Source: Syntrophomonadaceae bacterium (GTDB lineage: Bacteria > Bacillota > Dethiobacteria > DTU022). Taken from it: a stretch of DNA of 6,291 bases. The translations under genes and the position numbers were made by a program. The stretch is from the NCBI GenBank assembly GCA_003553305.1, contig PWEB01000028.1, positions 1-6,291 of the forward strand. The letters are read 5' to 3'. Under the pieces are notes generated by a model that searched no databases, was not told the DNA's origin, and saw only the letters and a list, made by a program, of their open reading frames with translations. Below are positions 1-5,473 of the stretch, one piece after another (within the stretch, counting starts at the first letter, position 1; every line of letters begins with the position of its first letter).

Positions 1-1
1 G

Positions 2-1780
2 CAGGTTGACCCGCCTGCAGAAGCGGAGCAATATATTGATCCGGAGCAGGATTTACCTGACGGAGCTGCCGCTCTGCAGGGAGCTTCTGATATTATTGCT
101 GAAATCATATCCGACGATGCCACGGTGCGTAAAAAGTTGCGTCAGCTGTATCACCAGAAGGGTAAAGTGGAGATTAATAAAAAGGATAATGACGAGGTTA
201 ATACTTACGATGATTACAATGGTTACAGTGAGCCCCTTTCAAAAATAAAATCACACCGCGTCCTGGCCATTAATCGTGGGGTAAGAGAAAAGGTTCTTGA
301 TTTAAAAGTAATTGTCCCCGAGGAGAATGTGCTAGCAGTGATAGCTGAAAAATATATTAACCGTGATCAGAACGAGACATGCCGGGAATTAATTAATGAT
401 GCTTCCTTCGACGGTTATCGGCGCCTGATTCACCATTCGCTGGAAAGGGAAATGTGGCATTCCCTGATTGAAAAAGCAGTCGAAGGTGCCCTGGTCGTCT
501 TTAAGGAGAACCTGAAAAAAAGGCTGCTTGTTCCCCCGGCACGCTACCGACGGGTGCTGGGCTGGGATCCCGGTTTCCGCACCGGCTGCAAACTGGCCTG
601 TGTTTCTGAGACGGGAGAGCTTCTCGAAACAGTTGCCGTTTATCCGACCGAACCGCGCAATGATCGGGAAGGAACAACCAGGAAAGTCCTGCAATTACTG
701 GAAAAGCACCGGTTTGACTGTATAGCAATCGGCAACGGCACAGCATCCCGGGAAAGCGAAACGTTTATTGCCGACCTGATCAAGGAACACAAACTTTCCG
801 TGGAGTATACTATTGTCAATGAAGCCGGGGCAAGTGTCTACTCGGCATCACCGGCTGCAAAAAAAGAATTTCCCAATCTTGATGTGGCTGAAAGGAGTGC
901 GGTGTCGATTGCCCGCCGCCTTCAAGATCCGCTTGCTGAACTTGTCAAGATAGATCCCAAGGCGATCGGAGTCGGCCAGTACCAGCATGATATGCCAGCC
1001 AAAGAACTTGATTCTGCCCTGTCCGGAACGGTGGAAAGTTGTGTTAACAGTGTTGGAGTTGACCTGAACAGCGCTTCTGCAGCCCTGCTCTCTTACGTGG
1101 CCGGGATTAATAACAATGTAGCAGTGCGCATTGTTAATCAGCGCAACGAAGTAAGCTCTTTTAACTCCCGTGAGCAGCTGCTCGATGTCTCCGGGCTCGG
1201 ACCAAAGGTTTTCAAACAGTGCGCCGGGTTCCTGCGCCTTTCCGATAGCGATAATTACCTGGAGCGCAGTGCCGTCCACCCGGAATCATATCAATTAGCT
1301 GGAAGAATTATGGAAGATCTCTCCATAAATCCTGAGAATCTGGGCCGACCGGACCTGGTCCCCTCTCTGGAAGATGAAGAGATATTGGCCTTGGCAGAAC
1401 GCCTTGAGGCCGGAGAACCAACCGTCAGGGATATTTTAGAAGAATTTCGCAAACCCGGCCGTGACCCCCGGGAAGATCTTCCCAAACCGGTTTTTCTGCA
1501 ATCCATTACTGAACTCGATGATTTAGAACCGGGAATGACGCTGATGGGGATTGTCCGCAACATCGTTGATTTCGGAGCTTTTGTGGATATTGGCGTCCAC
1601 CAGGACGGACTGGTTCATATTTCTGAAATAGCCGACCGCTATATCAAACACCCCCTGGAAGTTCTGCAGATTGAATCTGTAGTGCCGGTAAAAATTCTTT
1701 CCATCGATCGGGAGCGCAGCCGGATTGCCCTTTCTATAAAGCAAGCTGAGCAGAATAATGAAAAAAGCTGTCAGTCATGA
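2..1780 (+). CDS. tex: Tex-family RNA-binding transcription accessory protein (5' partial)
   Basis: The reading frame is open from the left edge and ends at TGA 1778-1780, giving 592 visible residues. Tex proteins are usually about 720-780 residues, so roughly 130 N-terminal residues are missing. The GTG at 125 is internal: the codons before it (ALQGASDIIAEIISDDA) still match the family. Visible order: helical core (about residues 25-180); YqgF/RNase H-like domain beginning near residue 184 with the GWDPGFRTGCK motif (Asp at 189), GNGTASRE at 244-251 and VNEAGASVYSAS from 272; helix-hairpin-helix region near 387-415 (LLDVSGLGPKVF); C-terminal S1 domain at about 504-582 (VDFGAFVDIGVHQDGLVHIS). 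Family members are cytoplasmic nucleic-acid-binding proteins implicated in transcription; the exact role varies and is not shown here. The next gene is convergent 40 nt away, with no clear terminator between them. Confidence 0.96.
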   Translation, partial: QVDPPAEAEQYIDPEQDLPDGAAALQGASDIIAEIISDDATVRKKLRQLYHQKGKVEINKKDNDEVNTYDDYNGYSEPLSKIKSHRVLAINRGVREKVLDLKVIVPEENVLAVIAEKYINRDQNETCRELINDASFDGYRRLIHHSLEREMWHSLIEKAVEGALVVFKENLKKRLLVPPARYRRVLGWDPGFRTGCKLACVSETGELLETVAVYPTEPRNDREGTTRKVLQLLEKHRFDCIAIGNGTASRESETFIADLIKEHKLSVEYTIVNEAGASVYSASPAAKKEFPNLDVAERSAVSIARRLQDPLAELVKIDPKAIGVGQYQHDMPAKELDSALSGTVESCVNSVGVDLNSASAALLSYVAGINNNVAVRIVNQRNEVSSFNSREQLLDVSGLGPKVFKQCAGFLRLSDSDNYLERSAVHPESYQLAGRIMEDLSINPENLGRPDLVPSLEDEEILALAERLEAGEPTVRDILEEFRKPGRDPREDLPKPVFLQSITELDDLEPGMTLMGIVRNIVDFGAFVDIGVHQDGLVHISEIADRYIKHPLEVLQIESVVPVKILSIDRERSRIALSIKQAEQNNEKSCQS

Positions 1781-1820
1781 TCATCTTACAACTCTATTTT
1801 TGGATTGGCTGGCGAAAACA

Positions 1821-2510
1821 TTAAAGTTTATTGCGGCGATTTCTCTCAGGCAATGCGGGCAGCCTCGGTTTTTGCAGTAGAGTTTGAGACAGCGGAAAAA
1901 TTCCGAAGATAAGAGGAAATCCAGACAGCAAGAGCACTTTTTTATCGGTAGGCATTACTTCCCAGAAGCCGTTATAAAAGTTTTGTGATGCTCTTTCCAG
2001 GTCTGGGCGCGGCATACTGAACCTGGCCTGGCCGTTTTGATCAGTTATAAAGAGCGCTTCTTCTTGATTTTCAAGAATGCTGGCCGGTTTTCCTTCGTAA
2101 TCGACCCAAACATGGGTTAAAGATATATTCTTATAATAGGGAATGTCCAATTCTTCCAGGATAGAAGCAAATAAAAGGAAACGCGCTTTACAATCACCGG
2201 TGCCATTTTGTAGAGTTTCCTCTAAAGTGGGGAAATACCAGGGCATATTATAGACTTCCCAATCATAACGATAGGGAAGTTTTCTATAAACGAGCTGTTC
2301 GATTTCAGCCGGAGGGGCACCTTCTAACTGTAACTGAATGGTCAGATCGCTGACCTGCATGGGCATAACCGGTGGGTTTTGCAACCTGTAGACGCTGGTA
2401 AAAAGATTCCCGGGATTGGGATACAAAACCAGGATAACCCATCCGAAAAGCAATATGATTTTAAGTAAGGATCTTTTTAAGAAGTTCTTATTTATATTTA
2501 AAAGTTTCAT
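1821..2510 (-). CDS. membrane-anchored transglutaminase-like domain protein
   Basis: A 229-residue protein. An N-terminal signal-anchor helix lies at about 14-30 after a basic stretch (NKNFLKR), and a second hydrophobic helix at about 191-212 is followed by a basic tail (PERNRRNK). This predicts a central domain (31-190) outside the cytoplasm. That domain carries the transglutaminase-like core: GTGDCKARFLLFASILEEL with Cys107, the only cysteine, and THVWVDYEGK with His133 and Asp137. The usual third acidic residue after the histidine is not clear; Asp137 and the ILENQEEA segment (from 145) are candidates. Such domains are often papain-like peptidases or cross-linkers, but the substrate is unknown. 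ATG 2510 is chosen because an in-frame TAA lies one codon upstream. An AAAGG sits 6 nt before the ATG; a stronger AGGAGG is 18 nt away, which is unusually far. The promoter is at 2549-2577. Confidence 0.8.
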   Translation of the reverse strand: MKLLNINKNFLKRSLLKIILLFGWVILVLYPNPGNLFTSVYRLQNPPVMPMQVSDLTIQLQLEGAPPAEIEQLVYRKLPYRYDWEVYNMPWYFPTLEETLQNGTGDCKARFLLFASILEELDIPYYKNISLTHVWVDYEGKPASILENQEEALFITDQNGQARFSMPRPDLERASQNFYNGFWEVMPTDKKVLLLSGFPLIFGIFPLSQTLLQKPRLPALPERNRRNKL

Positions 2511-2548
2511 TAATTACCTTTGCCTATTCCTCCTATTTGTTTACTATC

Positions 2549-2577
2549 ACTATAGGTCAAAACTGTAAAAAGTGCAA
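2549..2577 (-). promoter_or_regulatory. sigma-A-type promoter for the transglutaminase-like gene
   Basis: Read on the minus strand, TTGCAC (2577-2572) is followed after exactly 17 nt by TATAGT (2554-2549). Both boxes match five of six consensus bases. Transcription would begin near 2542 and leave a leader of about 32 nt containing AGGAGG. Inferred from sequence only. Confidence 0.68.
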
Positions 2578-2582
2578 GTCAT

Positions 2583-2614
2583 AAAAAAGACCCTTCCAGA
2601 AGATTTTAAGGTCT
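2583..2614 (-). terminator. probable rho-independent terminator acting on the minus strand
   Basis: Read on the minus strand, AGACCTT (2614-2608) pairs with AAGGGTCT (2595-2588) with one bulged base and a 12-nt loop, and runs directly into six T residues (2588-2583). On the plus strand there is no T tract, so it is one-directional. It lies just upstream of the transglutaminase gene's own promoter and behind no known minus-strand gene. It may block stray transcription into that gene, or end a short minus-strand RNA. A small 5-bp hairpin (2617-2630) precedes it. The bulge and long loop make it moderate in strength. Confidence 0.5.
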
Positions 2615-2646
2615 CCAGCTTGTTAAAGCTTCAATTAATAAAGAAT

Positions 2647-2675
2647 TTGCTATCTGTGTAAATATTTTATAAAAT
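2647..2675 (+). promoter_or_regulatory. sigma-A-type promoter for the flavocytochrome gene
   Basis: TTGCTA (2647-2652), a 17-nt spacer, and TAAAAT (2670-2675) fit a sigma-A promoter, with a start near 2682 and a leader of about 49 nt. The -10 box is inside a perfect 12-bp palindrome (2664-2675), and the TTTTAT element recurs at 2677-2682, so a repressor could bind here. AT-rich sequence makes chance palindromes common. Confidence 0.55.
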
Positions 2676-2716
2676 GTTTTATAGGGATTGATGTAAGCCA
2701 TGCGGAATTTATTATT

Positions 2717-2723
2717 GAGGGGG
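2717..2723 (+). promoter_or_regulatory. ribosome binding site of the flavocytochrome gene
   Basis: GAGGGGG lies 7 nt before ATG 2731 and fixes that start. An out-of-frame ATG at 2700 has no comparable site. Confidence 0.8.
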
Positions 2724-2730
2724 CTACTAT

Positions 2731-4020
2731 ATGAGAGCACGTCTTTTAATGATCGTTCTAGCGGCCATGCTTTTGTTTACTGCTATTTCCTGGGCTACCG
2801 CTATAGAATTTGGGCCTTTTGAACTGATTTATCTTCGTCATTTCAGCTTGCTATTTGCCCCGGTCGGACTGCTTTTTATTCTCCTGCAGTTTGTTTTTGT
2901 ATCCCGGATTAAAGCGATTGAAGAAGGTATCGGGCTTGACCGAATGCTGCGCTGGCACCGTTTTTTCGGACGGGCGGGCCTCAGTTTGGTTCTTTTTCAT
3001 GCTATTATGATCGCGCTTTACCGTTTAATTGCTTTTGGGGAACTGTTCCCAACCACTTTTGTCTGGGTTGGAGTAGCTGCCCTGCTTGGATTTATGATCA
3101 CCGCCTCCCTTGCCTCCACGTATAAGAAATTGAACCTGGCTTATGAAACCTGGCGCAATATTCACCTGATAAACTATCTTTTATTTCCGTTTGTGCTGGT
3201 CCATGTTTTTTACCATGTCCGGGACGGCTCACTGCTTTACTATCTTTTCGTGGTTTTGACTGCTGCCTATCTTGCCGTGATTCTCTACCGGGTGATCAGG
3301 ATTATCAGCATTCGGCGCAAACCCTATGAAGTGGTCGAAGTAAGGCAGGAAGCCAATGATATCTGGACCCTGTTTTTTAAAGGGCCTAATCTTAATTATA
3401 AACCGGGCCAGTTTATGTTCATTCAGCTTATGCGGGACGGCAAATTGTCTTCAGCTCACCCATTTACTATCTCAGCCAGCCCTACTGCCGAATACCTGTC
3501 CATAACCCCCAAAAAGCTGGGTGATTTTACAATGACCATCAAAGATACCAGGGTTGGTGACCGGGCTTTTATCGATGCTCCGTACGGTGTTTTTAGCCTT
3601 TTAAACTATGATCAGGATAAGCAGAACCGCCAAAATGAGCATATCTTTATTGCAGGGGGGATCGGGATAACCCCGTTTATAAGCATGTTGCGCTATATTT
3701 ACGATCATAAGCTTGATAAAAAAATAACCCTCTTCTGGGCCAATCGCAGTGAAGAGAATCTTTGCTTCCAGGAAGAGTTAGAAAAAATGGAGGCTGAGCT
3801 GACCGGTATCAAAGTGGTCCTGGTTATGTCAGATCAAACCGACTGGCAGGGTGAAAAAGGGCACATCAAAGCTCCAATGCTCCTCAATTATTTAGAAAAT
3901 GTAGAGGACAAAGATTTTTACATTTGCGGACCTCCGGCGATGAGCAGGGCAACTATTGCTGAACTAAAGCAGCTCGATGTCCCCTCGTCCAGAATCCACA
4001 GTGAACTCTTTGAACTATAA
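2731..4020 (+). CDS. ferric-reductase/NOX-type membrane flavocytochrome, FAD and NAD(P)H binding
   Basis: A complete 429-residue protein expected to pass electrons from cytoplasmic NAD(P)H through FAD and two b-type hemes across the membrane, to an acceptor not identifiable here (ferric iron, oxygen or another). The N-terminal ~195 residues hold about six hydrophobic helices (near 5-24, 36-58, 80-100, 108-128, 146-163, 168-190). Candidate heme ligands are His76/His90 and His145/His158, with His162 nearby. The FAD-binding FR-type domain (about 196-292) has YKPGQFMFIQ and HPFTIS (243-248). The nucleotide domain (about 303-429) has GGIGITPF (309-316), FWANRSEEN and CGPPAM (399-404). The C-terminus (SELFEL) is family-like, and there is no 2Fe-2S domain. 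It has its own promoter and a strong Shine-Dalgarno site. I see no terminator after it, so read-through toward buk is possible. The choice of NADH or NADPH cannot be told. Confidence 0.88.
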   Translation: MRARLLMIVLAAMLLFTAISWATAIEFGPFELIYLRHFSLLFAPVGLLFILLQFVFVSRIKAIEEGIGLDRMLRWHRFFGRAGLSLVLFHAIMIALYRLIAFGELFPTTFVWVGVAALLGFMITASLASTYKKLNLAYETWRNIHLINYLLFPFVLVHVFYHVRDGSLLYYLFVVLTAAYLAVILYRVIRIISIRRKPYEVVEVRQEANDIWTLFFKGPNLNYKPGQFMFIQLMRDGKLSSAHPFTISASPTAEYLSITPKKLGDFTMTIKDTRVGDRAFIDAPYGVFSLLNYDQDKQNRQNEHIFIAGGIGITPFISMLRYIYDHKLDKKITLFWANRSEENLCFQEELEKMEAELTGIKVVLVMSDQTDWQGEKGHIKAPMLLNYLENVEDKDFYICGPPAMSRATIAELKQLDVPSSRIHSELFEL

Positions 4021-4095
4021 AACTTGTGGTTGAAACGGTAAATTGGGTTAGGATGCATGGAGCAAAGGAAATAAACCGGGAAGGGAGCTAATCTA

Positions 4096-4200
4096 TTGGA
4101 TTTGATTTTTCATAAAGGACAGGGGATCACTATAGATCCCAATCAAAAAGGGATCCGGGCTGTTTTTTTAAGAGAAGGAAAAATTACCTTCAGCAGGTAA
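4096..4200 (+). CDS. possible small ORF, 34 residues, TTG start (or gene remnant)
   Basis: TTG 4096 is preceded by GGGAAGGGAG (4078-4087) with an 8-nt gap, a good Shine-Dalgarno arrangement, and the frame runs to TAA 4198-4200. The frame is closed upstream by TAA at 4072-4074, with no ATG in between. The peptide starts MDLIFHKGQGITIDPNQK and continues with GIRAVFLREGKITFSR. It is not cysteine-rich and has no membrane helix. The pattern of a K-G strand, IDP, then an REGKI turn loosely recalls the N-terminal beta region of amidohydrolases such as dihydroorotase or hydantoinase, so it may be the stub of a lost gene. That resemblance is from memory and weak. It ends 41 nt before buk and could be translated ahead of it. 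Two inverted-repeat sets overlap it. Confidence 0.35.
   Translation: MDLIFHKGQGITIDPNQKGIRAVFLREGKITFSR
4123..4155 (+). repeat. competing inverted repeats A-B-A' upstream of buk
   Basis: GGGATC (4123-4128) pairs with GATCCC (4135-4140) across a 6-nt loop, and the same GATCCC pairs equally well with a second GGGATC (4150-4155) across a 9-nt loop. The two 6-bp hairpins exclude each other. A T7 run follows at 4163-4169, but 7 nt separate it from the second stem, which is too far for a standard terminator. Confidence 0.5.
4175..4200 (+). repeat. second pair of competing hairpins upstream of buk
   Basis: GAAGG pairs with CCTTC (loop of 8 nt), while TTACCT pairs perfectly with AGGTAA over a 5-nt loop at 4184-4200. 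The two stems share the ACCTT bases and cannot form together. They lie about 40 nt before the buk start. Stems of 5-6 bp can arise by chance. Confidence 0.35.
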
Positions 4201-4241
4201 GCATAAACTAAAAACATTATAAAGGCAGGGATAAACAGGAT

Positions 4242-5315
4242 ATGGCGAGAATTTTAGTGATTAATCCCGGATCAACCTCAACCAAGCTTGCCCTCTTTGA
4301 AGATGAAAAGGGCTTACATCAAGAAACTCTGCGCCATAAGACCGAAGAAGCTTCGGCTAATCTGGATAGGGAAGAACAGGCCCGCTTTCGCCGGGAAGCT
4401 TTATTTGAGTACCTAACAGAAAATAATCTGTCAATTGGAGATCTGTCGGCCCTGGTTGTGCGCGGAGGATTGCTAAAACCGCTTTCTTCAGGAACTTATT
4501 TAATTAATGATGCTGTTTACGAAGACCTGATCAACGCTAAATACGGCTGGCATGCTTCAAACCTGGGCGCAATCATTGCTCTTCCTATCGCCCGGGAAGC
4601 AGGCATTCCACTTTATACTGTCGATCCGGTTACTGTTGATGAATTTGAAAACCCGGCCCGTTATTCCGGATTAGAGGGACTCGAACGCCGGAGTATGTCT
4701 CATGCCCTGAACATGAAAGCCGTGGGCCGCCTTGCTGCAGACAGGCTTGATAAACGATACGAAGATCTCAATTTAGTGATTGTTCACCTGGGCAGCGGTA
4801 TATCAGTTTCCGCACACCGCCACGGGAACATGATTGACGTTAATAACGCAAATGAGGAAGGGCCTTTTTCCATGGAGCGCTGCGGGACTTTACCCGCGCT
4901 ATCCCTGGTCAGCCTCTGTTACAGCGGCCAATATAACCGGGAAGAAGCTATCAGCCAGCTTATTTCAAAGGGTGGCATCTACTCTTACCTCGGCACCAAG
5001 GATTTTGCATCTGTTCAAGGGGCTGCCGAATGTGGTGACGAGCAAACTATCGAAGTGGTTGAAGCGATGGCTTACCAAATAGCAAAGGAAATCGGGGCGA
5101 TGTCCACCGTTCTTAATGGCCAGGTCGATCGCATCATTCTTACCGGGGGTATGGCCCATGCCCGGAAATTTGTGGCAATGATTAATGATAAAGTGTCATT
5201 TATAGCTTCGATGGAAGTCTTCCCCGGGGAGGTAGAAATGGAAGCGCTTGCCGCTGGCGCCAGGCGCGTTTTACGCGGCGAAGAGCAGGCCCTCATCTAT
5301 TACCGGGAGAGTTAA
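4242..5315 (+). CDS. buk: butyrate kinase
   Basis: A complete 357-residue cytoplasmic enzyme of the acetate/butyrate kinase (ASKHA) family, at the normal family length. It interconverts butyryl-phosphate plus ADP with butyrate plus ATP; branched-chain acids are also possible substrates. Motifs: phosphate-binding NPGSTSTK (8-15), VRGGLLKP (73-80), HASNLGAIIA (104-113), RRSMSHALNMKA (149-160), HLGSGISVSAHRHG (182-195), DVNNANEEGPFSMERCG (199-215) and the adenosine-binding ILTGGMAHA (299-307). ATG 4242 starts directly at the conserved MARILVINPG. Its Shine-Dalgarno is diffuse (AGGCAGGGA about 12 nt away, AGGA 2 nt away). Two small deviations, to be checked by alignment, are Val73 where I expect Gly in the usual GRGG, and Cys214 where Ser is common. 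The partner enzyme gene follows 158 nt downstream, the reverse of the familiar ptb-buk order. Confidence 0.95.
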   Translation: MARILVINPGSTSTKLALFEDEKGLHQETLRHKTEEASANLDREEQARFRREALFEYLTENNLSIGDLSALVVRGGLLKPLSSGTYLINDAVYEDLINAKYGWHASNLGAIIALPIAREAGIPLYTVDPVTVDEFENPARYSGLEGLERRSMSHALNMKAVGRLAADRLDKRYEDLNLVIVHLGSGISVSAHRHGNMIDVNNANEEGPFSMERCGTLPALSLVSLCYSGQYNREEAISQLISKGGIYSYLGTKDFASVQGAAECGDEQTIEVVEAMAYQIAKEIGAMSTVLNGQVDRIILTGGMAHARKFVAMINDKVSFIASMEVFPGEVEMEALAAGARRVLRGEEQALIYYRES

Positions 5316-5373
5316 AGTGCTCCCCAGAGTGGACAACCGAAACATTTGAAAGTATCATAAAGATAGATTGATG

Positions 5374-5418
5374 CAAGCACCTTGCTGAAGCAAACCGTTC
5401 TGCCGAATATAGGTGCTG
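5374..5418 (+). repeat. structured inverted-repeat element between buk and ptb
   Basis: AGCACCT (5377-5383) pairs with AGGTGCT (5412-5418), 7 bp enclosing 28 nt. Inside, TTGC (5383-5386) pairs with GCAA (5391-5394) over a TGAA loop. Alternatively GCAAG (5374-5378) pairs with CTTGC (5382-5386) over 3 nt, which would break both other stems. The short T-run after it (ACTTTTG) is too weak to call a terminator. It could be an mRNA processing or stabilising element, or a leader structure of ptb. No known riboswitch class is recognised. Confidence 0.4.
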
Positions 5419-5460
5419 ACTTTTGTATTCAGGTCGATTGAAATTTATCACGACTTAGAG

Positions 5461-5467
5461 GGAGGGA
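5461..5467 (+). promoter_or_regulatory. ribosome binding site of ptb
   Basis: GGAGGGA is followed by tandem in-frame start codons GTG (5471) and ATG (5474). The 6-nt gap to ATG is better than the 3-nt gap to GTG, so ATG is preferred. Confidence 0.8.
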
Positions 5468-5473
5468 ACAGTG

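Noticed and set aside
848..1279. A 143-codon minus-strand ORF inside tex
   Set aside because: The opposite strand encodes clear Tex motifs throughout, and the peptide shows no domain pattern.
1758..1880. A 40-codon plus-strand ORF (begins MKKAVSHDHL) overlapping the end of tex and antisense to the transglutaminase-like gene
   Set aside because: No good ribosome site, and most of it is the reverse strand of a well-supported gene.
2700..2820. Out-of-frame ATG just upstream of the flavocytochrome gene, giving a peptide of about 40 residues
   Set aside because: No Shine-Dalgarno at a proper distance, and it largely overlaps the real gene in another frame.
4109..4136. Promoter TTCATA-N16-TATAGA upstream of buk
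   Set aside because: Only four of six matches in each box, a short spacer, and it lies inside the small ORF and hairpin.
4150..4169. Rho-independent terminator after the flavocytochrome gene (stem plus T7)
   Set aside because: Seven non-T bases separate the stem from the T-run, and the stem is only 6 bp.
5371..5387. Sigma-54-like -24/-12 promoter before ptb (TTGC at 5383-5386)
   Set aside because: The -12 part fits, but the -24 element has TG instead of the near-invariant GG, and the bases are better explained by the inverted repeats.
5374..5420. Cyclic-di-GMP (GEMM) or glycine riboswitch, suggested by the GCAAACC string
   Set aside because: The other conserved bases and the second helix of those classes are not present.
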